64,000 nucleotides of DNA from positions 164,385-228,384 of the forward strand of contig NZ_WPCU01000007.1 in assembly GCF_009742705.1 (NCBI RefSeq). Direction: 5' to 3'. The notes under the pieces were generated by a model. That model did no database searches. It was not told the origin of the DNA and worked only from the letters and a program-made list of their open reading frames with translations. Position numbers and translations under genes: made by a program. How positions within the stretch are numbered: position 1 is the first letter of the stretch; every line of letters begins with the position of its first letter. Shown here piece after piece: positions 35,474-45,246 of this stretch. The DNA is from Auraticoccus cholistanensis (GTDB taxonomy: Bacteria > Actinomycetota > Actinomycetes > Propionibacteriales > Propionibacteriaceae).

Positions 35474-36397
35474 TCAGGACGCCCCGCCGGGCGGCGGCTG
35501 GTGCGCCGCGGCCCGCAGCACCCCCGCCAGCACGTCGGCCACCGCGGCCGGGACGCCGACCAGCACGGCCTCGGTGAGGGCCTCGCCCTCCAGCCCGACG
35601 AGCTCCTCGTACTCGCCCGGCCGTCCCAGGGCCGTCAGCACCGCGTGCAGCACCGACTCCCTCGTGCCCCGGGCGAACATGTCGCCGGGGCCGGTGCGGC
35701 TCAGCGAGCGGGCGCCCGCGGCAGCGTCCACGACCAGGTGGCCCAGCCCGCGCACCACCGCCACCGGGCGGCGTCCCAGCTTGGCCTTCACCAGGTCGGC
35801 GGCGGCGGCCAGCTCGTCGGCCACCGCCATCTGCGTGACCACCAGCTCGTTGCCCCAGGAGTCGGTCTGGCCGCCGTAGTCGAGGCTCACCCGCACCCCG
35901 GCCGCGCCCACCGCCAGGTCGGTCTGGCCGTGGCGCCAGGCCCGTCCGGAGGTGTCGGAGAGCACCACCCCGAGCCGCAGCCCGGTACGCCGCTGCAGCT
36001 CCGCGCGCAGCGCCGCAGCACTCGCGTCGGGGTCGGCCGGCAGCAGCAGCACCGTGCCGGGAGCGACGTTCGAGGCGTCGACGCCGGCCGCCGCCTGCAC
36101 CAGCCCCTGCGCGTTCTGCACGATCCGGGTCGGGCCCCGACGGGCCACCGTCCGCACCGTCTCCTGGGCGACCGCGGCGTCGCGGTCGTCCCCGGGCAGC
36201 TGGCGGCCCTCGGCCTTGCTCACCACCTTCGACGTCAGCACCACGATGTCGCCGTCGCGCAGCGGGCCGTCGGGGTCGCCCGCGCAGGCGTCCATCACCA
36301 GCGAGGCCAGGTCGTCCCCGGGCACCACCTCACCGACGCCGCCGGGTGCGAACACCAGCAGCCGCTCGCTCCCGGCGGGTCCAGCCGGCTGGCTCAC
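35474..36397 (-). CDS. cofE: Coenzyme F420-0:L-glutamate ligase
   Basis: 307 residues. CofE motifs are clear: [18 protein letters not shown] near residue 48, [18 protein letters not shown] in the middle and [23 protein letters not shown]. It adds glutamates to F420-0. The actinobacterial FbiB of mycobacteria has an additional nitroreductase-like domain; this protein ends right after the CofE part, so that activity must be encoded elsewhere. It overlaps cofD by four bases (ATGA), showing co-translation. Confidence 0.95.
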   Translation of the reverse strand: MSQPAGPAGSERLLVFAPGGVGEVVPGDDLASLVMDACAGDPDGPLRDGDIVVLTSKVVSKAEGRQLPGDDRDAAVAQETVRTVARRGPTRIVQNAQGLVQAAAGVDASNVAPGTVLLLPADPDASAAALRAELQRRTGLRLGVVLSDTSGRAWRHGQTDLAVGAAGVRVSLDYGGQTDSWGNELVVTQMAVADELAAAADLVKAKLGRRPVAVVRGLGHLVVDAAAGARSLSRTGPGDMFARGTRESVLHAVLTALGRPGEYEELVGLEGEALTEAVLVGVPAAVADVLAGVLRAAAHQPPPGGAS

Positions 36398-37392
36398 GAG
36401 GCCAGGGCCCGGTCGCCGTCGGGACCGCCGGCGACCCCGGCCCGGATGAACTCCGCGGTGAGCTCGGGGGTGGTCATCAGCAGCGGGTGGGCGAGAGCCG
36501 CCAGACCGCTGCCGCGGAGCCGGGCCAGCGAGGCGGCGTCGGCGCTGTCGACCACCCAGCGGTCCAGCACGCCGCCGGCCGAGCGGGCCCCGTAGTGCAG
36601 GCCCACCGCCGCGGCGTCCACCTCCACCCCGACCGCCGGCAGCAGCTTGTCGGCCATCCCCAGCACCGGGCGGCCGGAGAGGATCCCCGAGAAGCCGACC
36701 ACCGGCGCGGGGGCCGACCGGACCGCCTCGCGGACCCCCGGGACGCCCAGGACGGGACCGATGGAGACGACGGGGTTGCTCGGCGCCAGCAGCACCAGGT
36801 CGGCGGCGGCCAGCGCGGCCAGCACCCCCTCCGCCGGGGTGGCCCGCTCGATGCCGACCTGCGCCACGCCGAGCACCGGCGGCTCGGCGTGCAGCCGCAC
36901 CCAGAACTCCTGGAAGTGCACCACCCGCTCCCCGGACGGCGAGTGCGGGTCGGCGACCCGGACGTGGGTCTCCACCCGGTCGTCGGTCATCGGCAGCAGC
37001 TCCACCCGCGAGTCCGCTCCCAGCCAGCGCCTGGCCAGCACCCGCGTCACCTCCGACAGCGGGTGGCCGGCGGCCAGCATCTGGGTGCGCAGCAGGTGGG
37101 TGGCGATGTCGCGGTCGCCGAGGTTGAACCAGGTCGGCTCGGCCTGGTGCGCCCGCAGCTCCTCCATCACCCGCCAGCCCTCGTCGGCGAGCCCCCAGCC
37201 GCGGTCGGGGTCGATCGCGCCGGCGAGCGCGTAGGTCATGGTGTCCAGGTCGGGGCAGATCCGCAGCCCGTGCATGGTGATGTCGTCGGCGGTGTTGCCC
37301 ACCACGGTCACCCGCGCCTGCGGGTAGGCCGCCAGCACCCCCCGCACGAACCTCGACCCGCCCACGCCACCGGCCAGCACCACGATCTGCAC
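36394..37392 (-). CDS. cofD: 2-phospho-L-lactate (phosphoenolpyruvyl) transferase, F420 biosynthesis
   Basis: 332 residues from a GTG. The N-terminal [18 protein letters not shown], then [39 protein letters not shown] and [19 protein letters not shown] are diagnostic of CofD. It joins the phospholactyl or phosphoenolpyruvyl group from the guanosine-activated donor to Fo, giving F420-0 or its dehydro form. It is the first gene of the cofD-cofE operon. The divergent gene at 37458 and whiB beyond it give the same arrangement as in mycobacteria. Confidence 0.95.
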   Translation of the reverse strand: MQIVVLAGGVGGSRFVRGVLAAYPQARVTVVGNTADDITMHGLRICPDLDTMTYALAGAIDPDRGWGLADEGWRVMEELRAHQAEPTWFNLGDRDIATHLLRTQMLAAGHPLSEVTRVLARRWLGADSRVELLPMTDDRVETHVRVADPHSPSGERVVHFQEFWVRLHAEPPVLGVAQVGIERATPAEGVLAALAAADLVLLAPSNPVVSIGPVLGVPGVREAVRSAPAPVVGFSGILSGRPVLGMADKLLPAVGVEVDAAAVGLHYGARSAGGVLDRWVVDSADAASLARLRGSGLAALAHPLLMTTPELTAEFIRAGVAGGPDGDRALAS

Positions 37393-37457
37393 CCGGTCAG
37401 TCTGCCGCACTGCCGGTGGGGCGTGGTTGGCTGGACCCCGGACGAAGGAGGGGTGCC

Positions 37458-38003
37458 GTGAGCGGAGCGACCGGGCCGGCGGGGACGGCCCCGACGCCGC
37501 AGCCGCTGCTGCCGCGTCGGGCGCTGGCCGTGGTGGCCGTGCTCGCGTGGCTGGCGCTGGTGGTCCAGCTGGGTCTGCTCGGCTGGTCGCTGCTGGGAGG
37601 GCCGGGGGAGGGCGGGCGTCCGCCGGGCCTCGTGCCCGCCCTGGTCGCGGCCGCGGTGCCGACGCTGCTGGTGGCGCTGCTGGCCTCCGTGCTGGCCCGG
37701 GCCGCCCGTCCCACCGCCGGCGCCGTCCGCAGTGCCGCCGGGCAGGGGCCCGCGGCGGCGACGCCGGGCCGCGAGCTCGAGACGCCCGAGCCGCCGCAGA
37801 CGGAGCAGCAGGCCCCGGTGTGGGCGCCGGACGAGGCCGCGGGCGCGGTCTGGACGACGGCGGAGGAGGCCGCCCGCGGTGCCGGCGCCTCCAGCTGGGG
37901 GAGCTCGCAGGACCCCGCGGGGTGGGCACCCGCGGACCGCCCGGAGCGCGGCCGGGACCCGGCCCGCGACCCCGGCCCCCGCGACGGGGGGCGGGAACAG
38001 TAG
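37458..38003 (+). CDS. Hypothetical membrane protein, Pro/Ala-rich
   Basis: 181 residues, GTG start with AAGGAGG 7 bases upstream. Two hydrophobic segments (about 22-45 and 58-80) are followed by a long low-complexity tail rich in Ala, Glu, Gly, Pro and Arg. I do not recognise it. It lies between the F420 operon and whiB in a place where actinobacteria often carry a poorly conserved gene. Confidence 0.65.
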   Translation: MSGATGPAGTAPTPQPLLPRRALAVVAVLAWLALVVQLGLLGWSLLGGPGEGGRPPGLVPALVAAAVPTLLVALLASVLARAARPTAGAVRSAAGQGPAAATPGRELETPEPPQTEQQAPVWAPDEAAGAVWTTAEEAARGAGASSWGSSQDPAGWAPADRPERGRDPARDPGPRDGGREQ

Positions 38004-38066
38004 CCGAACGCCGAGCTCGTCCCGGGCGGCGACACGCCCGGGACAGCATCTGCCTGCCTCCGGCGC

Positions 38067-38096
38067 TTGACGGGGAGTGGATGACAAGCGTGTAAT
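38067..38096 (+). promoter_or_regulatory. Promoter of whiB
   Basis: TTGACG (38067-38072), 18 bases, then TGTAAT (38091-38096): five of six matches at each box. The transcript would start near 38103, leaving a leader of about 43 bases that contains GAGGAGG before the ATG. Confidence 0.65.
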
Positions 38097-38145
38097 TCAT
38101 TCCAAGTCCGGGTCGAGTGCGAGCCGGACGGGTCGAGGAGGAAGC

Positions 38146-38406
38146 ATGCACGAGCTGTTGGAGGCGTTCGCCGACGACGACGAAGGGCTGCTGGGCTGGC
38201 AGGAGCGGGCACTCTGCGCCCAGACGGATCCGGAAGCCTTCTTCCCCGAGAAGGGCGGGTCCACCAGAGAGGCCAAGAAGGTCTGCCTCTCCTGCGAGGT
38301 GCGGGCCGAGTGCCTGGAGTACGCCCTGCAGCACGACGAGCGCTTCGGTATCTGGGGCGGTCTGAGCGAACGGGAACGGCGCAAGCTGAAGAAGCGAGCC
38401 GTATAG
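38146..38406 (+). CDS. whiB: WhiB-family iron-sulfur transcriptional regulator
   Basis: 86 residues. Four cysteines (Cys24, Cys47, Cys50, Cys56) hold the 4Fe-4S cluster, followed by the G-I-W-G-G turn (68-72) and a basic C-terminal tail (ERRKLKKRAV) for DNA contact. Wbl proteins bind the sigma-A subunit and respond to redox or nitric oxide. Its place beside cofD-cofE, manB and the DUF3499 gene matches WhiB of Streptomyces and WhiB2 of mycobacteria, which control cell division/sporulation genes. The ATG is preceded by GAGGAGG and a good promoter. Confidence 0.93.
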   Translation: MHELLEAFADDDEGLLGWQERALCAQTDPEAFFPEKGGSTREAKKVCLSCEVRAECLEYALQHDERFGIWGGLSERERRKLKKRAV

Positions 38407-38410
38407 CATG

Positions 38411-38432
38411 AGGGCGCCCTCCGGGGCGCCTT
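38411..38432 (+). terminator. Rho-independent terminator of whiB
   Basis: GGCGCCC-TCCG-GGGCGCC (38413-38430) forms a 7-bp stem, extended by A-T and G-T pairs, followed by a T-rich stretch (TTCTGCTGTTTCT). It lies 4 bases after the whiB stop. Confidence 0.8.
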
Positions 38433-38499
38433 CTGCTGTTTCTGACCCCGTTTCGCGGCGCACCGGGTCAGTCGTCCACGTGCCGCTGGGGTTGATCGC

Positions 38500-41400
38500 G
38501 TGGTGTCGGACCGGATCGAGCCAGGCGACCCCGCCGGAACCCTTCCCGAGCCGGAGCCGGTCGTCCCCCCGGGTCTGGAGGACACCACCGACGCCACCAC
38601 CTCCGCCTTCGCCGCGGCCTGGGCCCGTCACGACGAGCCGGGCGAGGAGCCCGAGCCGGTCGACCTCTCCGGGGAGCACGTCACCGCCGTCCTGGTCGCC
38701 CACGACTCCGCCACCTGGCTGCCCAGCGCGCTGACCTCGCTGGCGACCCTGGACCCGCCCCCGGACCGGCTCGTGGTGGTCGACAACACCCCTGGCGGGC
38801 CGAGCGGGGAGCTGCTGCAGCAGGCCGTCCGCGACGGCGTGGTCGACCTGCTGGTCGACGGCGACCCCGGCCACGGGTTCGCCGACGCCGTCGCCGCCGG
38901 GCTGCAGGCCGCCGAGCGCGCCGCCCGCGCGCAGACGGCCACCGCGGCGCGCGCCGTCCCCCGGCGGGAGTGGATCTGGCTGCTGCACGACGACGTGGTC
39001 GCCACCCCCGAGGTGCTCGGCGAGCTGCTGCGACACGTGGTCGCCGCCGGCGACGTCGACATCACCGGCCCCACCCTGCTGCGCCCCTCGCGGGCCAACC
39101 AGCCCCGCCGGCTGTGGGACACCGGGATCAGCGTCTCCGGCACCGGCCGGGCGGTCGCCTCGGCCGAGACCGGGGAGGTGCTGCAGGGCCAGCTCGACCG
39201 CCCCGAGCGGGTGCTCGGGCTGTCCACCTGCGGGCTGCTGGTCCGCCGCGAGGTCTGGGACGCCCTGGGCGGGCTCGCGCCCGAGGTGCCTGTCTTCCGC
39301 GACGGCGTCGAGCTCGGCTGGCGCGCCACCCGTGCCGGCTTCACCGTCACCACCACCCCCACCGCGCTGCTGGTGCACCGCCGGGTCGGCCGGGCCGGGC
39401 TGCGTCCCGCCTCCGCCGCGACCGCCCACCCGGCGGCCGTCGACCGGTCGCTGGGGATGGCCACCGTCTGGGCCCACCGGCGCGGCGCGGCCGCAGCGCT
39501 CACCAGCGTCCGGCTGGTGTGGGGCTGCCTGCTGCGGATGGTGGGGTTCGTGCTGGGCAAGGCACCGGACCGGGCCGCCGACGAGTGGCGCGCGTTGCGC
39601 CACTTCCTGGGCTCCCGGCCCGCACGGCAGCGGCTCCGCCAGCGCGTCGAGCAGGCCCCCGTCGCCGGGGCCGGCGTGGACAGGGCCCAGCGGCTGCGGC
39701 CGCGGTGGTGGCACAGCCTCGCCGTGGGCGCGGAGTGGGCCGCCGGCGCCGTGTCGGACCGGTTCCGGGCGCTCTCGGGCCACCCCGACACCTCCCTCGA
39801 CGAGCTGACCGGGGACGACTTCGCCGGCCGCGAGGACGCCGCCCCGCCGTGGTGGCGCACCCCGCTGCTGCTGCTGGTGGCGCTGGTGGCCGTGGCCGGC
39901 GTGTTCGGCCGCTGGGTGGTGCCCGGCGTCCTCACCTCCACCCAGCTGCTGCCCGGCCCCGCCGGGTTCGAGGCCAGCTGGTCGCGCTACCTCGACGGCC
40001 CCGAGGGTCTCGGCCCGCCCTGGCTGGGTCTGCTGGCCCTGCTCGCCACCCCCCTCGGCGGCCACGCCGACTGGGTCGTGGTCGTCCTGCTCGCCGGTGG
40101 CGTGGTGCTGGCCTGGGCCGCCGCCCGGGCCGCGCTGCGCAGCCTCGGCGTGGGAGGCGCGACCCTGCTCGGCTGCGCCACCGTGTGGGCGCTGCTGCCG
40201 ACCGTCCTCGGCGCCGCCCAGCGCGGCTCGCTGCTCGCCGCCGGCTGGGCGGTGGCGCTGCCGCTGCTGGTGGTGGCCGGGCACCGCATGGTGCGACGGA
40301 GCGGGCTGGAGTCCACCCGTGGCGCGTTCGGCGTCGCCCTCTCGCTGCTGGTGCTGGCTGCGCTGCTGCCCGCCCTGCTGCTGCCCGCCGCGGTGCTCGC
40401 CGCCGTGCTCGCCTGGCGTCGCCTCCGGCTGCGCTGGCGGGCGCTGGTGGCGGTCGGAGCGCCGCTGCTGCTGCTCTCGCCCTGGCTGCCCGACCTGCTC
40501 GCCCGTCCGGGACGGGCGCTGACCGGTCCCGACCCGGTGCTGGCGCCGTCGGAGCCGGTGGCGGCCTGGCGGCTGCTGCTGGGTCAGACGCCCGGTGCCG
40601 CCTGGTCCGACGGCGGCCCGGTGCCGCTGCTGGTGTGCGGGTCGCTGTGCGGGCTGCTGTGGCTGCTGGCCCTGGTCGCGCTCGTCCGCCGCGGCACCGA
40701 CCGGCCGGTGCTGGCCGGCTGGGCCGTCGCCCTGACGGCCCTCCTCGCCGCCGTGGTGGTGAGCCGCCTGGTGGTGGCCGTCCCGCCCTACGGCGACCCC
40801 GCCCGTCCCGAGGTGACCGGCTGGCTGCTGCTGGGGTTCGGGGGCCTGCTGGTGGCGGCGGCCCGCGGGCTGTCCGGGCTGCCGGCACCCGTGCTGCTGC
40901 GCCGGGCCGTCTCGGTGCTGTGCGTGCTGACGCTGCTGGGCGTCGGCACGCTGTGGTGGGTCTTCGACGGCCTGACCGGGCCGGTGCAGCGCCGCGACGC
41001 CGCCGTGCCCGCCTTCATCGCCACCGCGATGGAGCAGACGCCCGTCCGCACGCTGGCGGTCGAGCTGGGGCAGGGGGAGCCGCGCTGGAACCTGCTGTCC
41101 GGGGACGGCCCGCGGCTGGGGGACACCGAACGCGGCACCGGGGTCACCGCCGCCGAGCGCGACGAGCTGGCTCGCACCGTGGTGCGCCTCGTCGGCACCG
41201 GCGGCGACGAGCAGCTGAGCGCCCGGCTGGCCGAGCTGGGCGTCGGCTACCTGTGGGTCACCGGCGCCGACCCGGCGGCCGTCACCGCCATCGGCACCAC
41301 CCCGGGGCTGCAGGTCGGCAGCGACGTCGAGGGGTCGCGGGTGTGGACGGTCACCGCCGCCCCGGTCCGCGCCCCGCAGCCGCCGGACGGCCCGCGGGCC

Positions 41401-41553
41401 GGTGTCACGGCGCTCGCGCTGCTGCAGCTGCTGGGTCTGCTGGCGGTGGTCGTGATGGCCGCCCCGGCGCTGTCGCGTGAGGACGAGGAGGAGCTGGTCG
41501 CCCGTCGCGGCCGCGACGCCGGCGCCCGTCCGGTCGAGGAGGAGAGGCGATGA
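38500..41553 (+). CDS. Large GT2 family glycosyltransferase with C-terminal multi-membrane region
   Basis: 1017 residues. The N-terminal GT-A domain (about 60-320) has VTAVLVAHDSATWLPSALTSL, VVVDNT, and WLLHDDVVATP with the metal-binding Asp pair, then GVELGWRATRAGF. From about residue 450 there are ten or more hydrophobic segments ending with a small extracellular part near the C-terminus. It probably uses a nucleotide or lipid-linked sugar for a wall glycan. Starts are two adjacent GTG codons. It overlaps the DUF5719 gene by four bases (ATGA). The same pair lies near whiB and manB in Streptomyces. Confidence 0.9.
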   Translation: MVSDRIEPGDPAGTLPEPEPVVPPGLEDTTDATTSAFAAAWARHDEPGEEPEPVDLSGEHVTAVLVAHDSATWLPSALTSLATLDPPPDRLVVVDNTPGGPSGELLQQAVRDGVVDLLVDGDPGHGFADAVAAGLQAAERAARAQTATAARAVPRREWIWLLHDDVVATPEVLGELLRHVVAAGDVDITGPTLLRPSRANQPRRLWDTGISVSGTGRAVASAETGEVLQGQLDRPERVLGLSTCGLLVRREVWDALGGLAPEVPVFRDGVELGWRATRAGFTVTTTPTALLVHRRVGRAGLRPASAATAHPAAVDRSLGMATVWAHRRGAAAALTSVRLVWGCLLRMVGFVLGKAPDRAADEWRALRHFLGSRPARQRLRQRVEQAPVAGAGVDRAQRLRPRWWHSLAVGAEWAAGAVSDRFRALSGHPDTSLDELTGDDFAGREDAAPPWWRTPLLLLVALVAVAGVFGRWVVPGVLTSTQLLPGPAGFEASWSRYLDGPEGLGPPWLGLLALLATPLGGHADWVVVVLLAGGVVLAWAAARAALRSLGVGGATLLGCATVWALLPTVLGAAQRGSLLAAGWAVALPLLVVAGHRMVRRSGLESTRGAFGVALSLLVLAALLPALLLPAAVLAAVLAWRRLRLRWRALVAVGAPLLLLSPWLPDLLARPGRALTGPDPVLAPSEPVAAWRLLLGQTPGAAWSDGGPVPLLVCGSLCGLLWLLALVALVRRGTDRPVLAGWAVALTALLAAVVVSRLVVAVPPYGDPARPEVTGWLLLGFGGLLVAAARGLSGLPAPVLLRRAVSVLCVLTLLGVGTLWWVFDGLTGPVQRRDAAVPAFIATAMEQTPVRTLAVELGQGEPRWNLLSGDGPRLGDTERGTGVTAAERDELARTVVRLVGTGGDEQLSARLAELGVGYLWVTGADPAAVTAIGTTPGLQVGSDVEGSRVWTVTAAPVRAPQPPDGPRAGVTALALLQLLGLLAVVVMAAPALSREDEEELVARRGRDAGARPVEEERR

Positions 41554-42905
41554 GGCACGCTGCGCTGCGTCCGGCGCTGCTGGTGCTGGCGGCCCTGCTG
41601 GGGGTGCTGGTGGTCGTCGGGACCGGTGCCGTGCTGCCGGCCCGGACCGTCCCGGCCCCGGCCGCCGTCCCGGTGTCGGGCACCAGCCAGCTGGTCTGCC
41701 CGGTGCCGCAGGACCAGCGCGCCACGCTCTCCGCGGTGGCACCGGGAGCGCAGCCGTCCGAGCTGCAGGTGACCGGGCTCGACGGCGTCCCCGTGGCCGA
41801 CCCGTCGACCGAGGACGGCGTGCTCCGCGCCGACCTGACCGGCACGAGCCTGCTGGTCGCCGCCGAGGAGGCGGCCGGTTCGGTCGCCGGCGTGGTGACC
41901 CGGAGCGCCGCCGACGGCAGCGACCCCGGTCTGAGCCAGCTGGGCTGCGCGCCCGCGGGCTCCGGCGCCTGGCTGGTGGGGCTGCGCAGCGGCGAGGACG
42001 AGCAGGCCGCCGTGGTGCTGACCAACCCCGACCAGCGGCAGGCCGTGGTCAACCTCACCCTGCACGACGAGGACGGCCAGCAGCCCGCGCAGGGCTCCCG
42101 GGACCTGGTGGTGCCCGCCCGCTCCACGCTGACCGTCGAGCTGGGGCCGCTGCTCACCGCCACCGGCGGCGTGGCCGTCCAGGTGCAGACCACCACCGGC
42201 CGGGTGGCCGCGGTCGGCCGGCAGCGGCTGTACCGCGACGACACCGCCCGCAGCTCGGAGTGGGTCGCCCCCGGCCGCGACCCCGCTGCCACGGTGGTGC
42301 TGCCCGGTGTCCCCGGCGGTGAGGGAGCGCGCCGGCTGGTGCTGTTCAACCCCGGCGAGCGACGCGCGCAGGTGTCGGTGGAGGCCCTGGGCTCCGGTGC
42401 CCCGTTCGTCCCCGCGGGCGTCGACGGCGAGGTGGACGTGCCCGCCCGCGGCACCGCCACCGTCGAGCTGGACGAGGGCTTCAGCACCGACGCCACCACC
42501 CTGCGGCTCCGTGGCAGCCAGCCGGTGGCCGCCTCGCTGCTGGCCGAGGACCCCGACGGCGACCTCGCCGTGGTGACGTCCACCGCCGCGCTCGAGGGCG
42601 CCGCGGTCGGCGTCGCCGAGGTCGAGGGGGCGCAGGGACGGCTGGTGCTGGCCAACCCCGGCGGTGAGCCGGCCCGGGCCCGGGTGCTGCCGCTCGCCGG
42701 TGCGGGCGGTCAGGAGGTCGAGGTCGCCGGCGGGTCCACCGTGGTGGTCACCGGCGGCGGGCTGGGACGCGTGGAGGTGCTGGCCGGGGAGCTCCACGGC
42801 GCCGTGGTGCTCGCCTCGGACGACGGGCTGTCCAGCGCGCCGCTGGTGGGCACCGGTGCGGTCCGGGCCGCGGTCGCCCCGGTGCAGGACCCGCACCTGT
42901 GGTGA
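41550..42905 (+). CDS. DUF5719 family secreted/membrane-anchored protein
   Basis: 451 residues. One N-terminal membrane segment (about 7-30) anchors a large beta-rich exported domain with repeated patterns such as VVLTNPDQRQAVVNLTLHDEDG and LVLFNPGERRAQVSVEALG, suggesting repeated Ig-like sheets. Function unknown. Four-base overlap with the upstream glycosyltransferase shows that they are co-translated and may form one envelope complex. Confidence 0.88.
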   Translation: MRHAALRPALLVLAALLGVLVVVGTGAVLPARTVPAPAAVPVSGTSQLVCPVPQDQRATLSAVAPGAQPSELQVTGLDGVPVADPSTEDGVLRADLTGTSLLVAAEEAAGSVAGVVTRSAADGSDPGLSQLGCAPAGSGAWLVGLRSGEDEQAAVVLTNPDQRQAVVNLTLHDEDGQQPAQGSRDLVVPARSTLTVELGPLLTATGGVAVQVQTTTGRVAAVGRQRLYRDDTARSSEWVAPGRDPAATVVLPGVPGGEGARRLVLFNPGERRAQVSVEALGSGAPFVPAGVDGEVDVPARGTATVELDEGFSTDATTLRLRGSQPVAASLLAEDPDGDLAVVTSTAALEGAAVGVAEVEGAQGRLVLANPGGEPARARVLPLAGAGGQEVEVAGGSTVVVTGGGLGRVEVLAGELHGAVVLASDDGLSSAPLVGTGAVRAAVAPVQDPHLW

Positions 42906-42923
42906 GCAGCCCGGCGCGGGCGC

Positions 42924-43364
42924 TCAGTCGAGGTCGTCGTCCCCGTCGGGGTCGATCTCGTCGACGCTGAGCCCGGTGAGGGCCGACAGCTGCTCGACCA
43001 GCGTCCGGTGCACCAGGGCCCGCAGCAGCGTGGTGTCCTCGGCCCGCAGCTCGAGCGGACGGCGGTAGATCACCACCCGTCCCGGGGTGGTGTCGGTGGG
43101 CTCCAGGGCGGCCGCCAGCGGCACCCGGTCCCCGCTCCAGGCGCTGGCCAGCAGCGGGACGTCCTCGATCCCCACCTCGATGCCGGCCACGGCCTCGGGG
43201 CAGCGGCTGGCCACCCGGGCCAGCGCGTCGCGCACGGCGCGGTCGAACAGCTCGCTGCGCCGGGGGGTGCGCCGGAGCCGGACCGGGGCACCGGTGAACC
43301 GGTTGGGCAGCGCCATCGGACCCCGGATGCCGCGCTGGTGGCGGTCGCGACGACGGCTGGGCAT
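42924..43364 (-). CDS. Metallopeptidase-family (zincin-like) protein lacking the HExxH motif
   Basis: 146 residues. The region VAGIEVGIEDVPLLASAW and IYRRPLELRAEDTTLLRALVHRTLVEQLS matches the zincin-like family adjacent to DUF3499 in Actinobacteria (Rv3259 type). The expected HExxH zinc site reads HRTLVEQ here, so peptidase activity is doubtful. The C-terminus is acidic (DPDGDDDLD). TAGGCT 6 bases before the ATG indicates a leaderless transcript; DUF3499 is divergent. Confidence 0.85.
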   Translation of the reverse strand: MPSRRRDRHQRGIRGPMALPNRFTGAPVRLRRTPRRSELFDRAVRDALARVASRCPEAVAGIEVGIEDVPLLASAWSGDRVPLAAALEPTDTTPGRVVIYRRPLELRAEDTTLLRALVHRTLVEQLSALTGLSVDEIDPDGDDDLD

Positions 43365-43441
43365 GGTGTCAGCCTAGTGCGCGGGAGCAGTTCGGCGGGT
43401 TGGCCCGCGCGGTCCGCCGCTGGGCGGTACGGTCGACCACC

Positions 43442-43813
43442 ATGAGGTCCAGGCGTTGCTCGCGCACCAGCTGCTCGGCCCCGGCGGTGGCCACCATGAC
43501 CTACGTCTACGCCGACTCCACCGCGGTGCTGGGGCCGCTGGCGCTGCGGGCGGAGCCGGGCGCCTACGACCTGTGCGGCCGCCACGCGCAGGGGCTCAGC
43601 GTGCCGCTGGGCTGGGAGGTCATCCGGCTGGCCGTCGAGGAGGAGCCGCAGCACAGCGTCGACGACCTGCTCGCGCTGGCCGACGCCGTCCGCGAGGTGG
43701 GGCTGGCCGAGGCCGGCGAGGCTCCCCGGCGCGAGGAGCAGCAGCCGCCGACCGAGCTGGTGGAGCTGGCCCGCAAGCGGCACCTGACGGTGCTGACCGA
43801 CCCCGACCGCTGA
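43442..43813 (+). CDS. DUF3499 family protein
   Basis: 123 residues. The N-terminal RRCSRTSCSAPAVATMTYVY, then YDLCGRHAQGLSVPLGWEV, identify DUF3499, with three or four cysteines and a histidine likely to bind zinc. Function unknown; the family is confined to Actinobacteria and lies next to manB. TACGGT is 8 bases before the ATG. It ends 6 bases before manB, so it is the first gene of the mannose operon. Confidence 0.92.
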   Translation: MRSRRCSRTSCSAPAVATMTYVYADSTAVLGPLALRAEPGAYDLCGRHAQGLSVPLGWEVIRLAVEEEPQHSVDDLLALADAVREVGLAEAGEAPRREEQQPPTELVELARKRHLTVLTDPDR

Positions 43814-43819
43814 GGCGAC

Positions 43820-45202
43820 GTGCTGAGCAGAGGCATCTTCAAGGCCAACGACATCCGCGGGCGGGTCGGACCCGGCGGCGACTGGGACGCCGACGGCGCC
43901 CGTGTGCTGGGCCGGGCCTGGGTGCAGGTGCTGGGGCTGCGTCCCGGTGACCGGCTCGTCCTCGGCCGCGACATGCGCACCAGCAGCCCCGAGCTGAGCC
44001 GGGCCTTCGCCGACGGCGCGCGGTCGGCCGGGGTGGGGGTGGTCGACGCCGGGCTGTGCAGCACCGACGGCCTCTGGTTCGCCTCCGGCTTCCTCGACCT
44101 GCCCGGGGTGATGTTCACCGCCAGCCACAACCCCGGCCACGACAACGGCGTGAAGTTCTGCCTGGCCGGTGCCCGCCCGGTCACCCCGGCGATGCTCACC
44201 GACCTGTCCGAGCTGGCGCTGGCCGCCGAGGAGCTGCCCGGGGAGCCGACCGGCGCCCTCGAGGAGCGCGACCTGCTGGGGGACTACACCGCCCACCTGC
44301 ACTCGCTGGTCGACCTGTCGGCGCTGGCGGACGGCCCGCGGCTGACCGTGGTGGCCGACGCGGGCAACGGGATGGCCGGGCACACCCTGCCGAGCGTGCT
44401 CGGCGGGCTGCCGATCGAGCTGGTCGGGCTCTACACCGACCTCGACGGGACCTTCCCCAACCACCAGCCGAACCCGCTGGAGCCGGAGAACCTGGTCGAC
44501 GCCCGGCGCGCGGTGGTGGAGCACGGCGCGGACCTGGCCCTGGTCTTCGACGGCGACGCCGACCGCTGCTTCATCATCGACGAGCGCGGCGAGGTGGTGG
44601 CCCCCTCGGCCATCACCGCGCTGATCGCGGCCCAGGAGCTCGCCCGCGAGCCCGGCGGGACGGTGGTGGTCAACACCATCACCAGCCGCAGCGTCGCCGA
44701 GGTGGTGGCCGAGGCCGGCGGCACCACCGTGGTGTCCCGGGTGGGCCACACCTACGTCAAGGCGGCGATGGCCGAGCACGAGGCGGTGTTCGGCGGCGAG
44801 CACTCCGCCCACTACTACTTCCGCGACTTCTGGCGGGCCGACACCGGCATGCTGGCCGCGCTGCACGTCCTGGCGCTGCGCGCCCGGGAGGGCCGGCCGG
44901 TCTCGGAGCTGGTGCGCCGCTTCGAGCGCTACGTCGCCTCCGGCGAGATCAACTCCACGGTGGTGGACGCCCCCGCGACGCTGGACCGGGTGGAGGAGGC
45001 CTTCACCGGGCGGGGCACCCCCGACCGGCTCGACGGGCTCACCGTCCGCGGTGACGGCTGGTGGTTCAACCTGCGGCCGAGCAACACCGAGCCGCTGCTT
45101 CGGCTGAACGTCGAGGCCGTGGTTGGATCGACCATGGCGGAGGTGCGCGACGAGGTGCTGGCCCTGGTCCGGGCCCCCGCGGAGGCGGCGTCCACCCGGT
45201 GA
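43820..45202 (+). CDS. manB: Phosphomannomutase/phosphoglucomutase
   Basis: 460 residues, GTG start. The phosphoserine Ser102 lies in [14 protein letters not shown], the Mg site at Asp244/Asp246/Asp248 in DGDADRCF, the sugar-binding GEHSAHYYF in domain 3 and the phosphate-binding [15 protein letters not shown] at the C-terminus. It converts mannose-6-phosphate to mannose-1-phosphate, the substrate of the manC product. It is in an operon with DUF3499, a Trm112-like protein and a SIS isomerase. Confidence 0.95.
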   Translation: MLSRGIFKANDIRGRVGPGGDWDADGARVLGRAWVQVLGLRPGDRLVLGRDMRTSSPELSRAFADGARSAGVGVVDAGLCSTDGLWFASGFLDLPGVMFTASHNPGHDNGVKFCLAGARPVTPAMLTDLSELALAAEELPGEPTGALEERDLLGDYTAHLHSLVDLSALADGPRLTVVADAGNGMAGHTLPSVLGGLPIELVGLYTDLDGTFPNHQPNPLEPENLVDARRAVVEHGADLALVFDGDADRCFIIDERGEVVAPSAITALIAAQELAREPGGTVVVNTITSRSVAEVVAEAGGTTVVSRVGHTYVKAAMAEHEAVFGGEHSAHYYFRDFWRADTGMLAALHVLALRAREGRPVSELVRRFERYVASGEINSTVVDAPATLDRVEEAFTGRGTPDRLDGLTVRGDGWWFNLRPSNTEPLLRLNVEAVVGSTMAEVRDEVLALVRAPAEAASTR

Positions 45203-45246
45203 CGGCCGCCGCCGTGTCCGCCGACGACGAGACGAAGGAGGGCGTG

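Noticed and set aside
36394..41742. A 1782-codon open frame on the minus strand and other very long frames (549-2645, 5656-8604, 16478-20422, 43070-46729)
   Set aside because: High G+C removes stop codons from non-coding frames; their translations are low-complexity (Arg, Pro, Gly, Ala runs) and they overlap genes with recognisable motifs.
45200..45246. Earlier GTG start for the Trm112-like protein
   Set aside because: A strong ribosome site sits at the correct distance before the ATG at 45247, and the extra residues are not part of the family.
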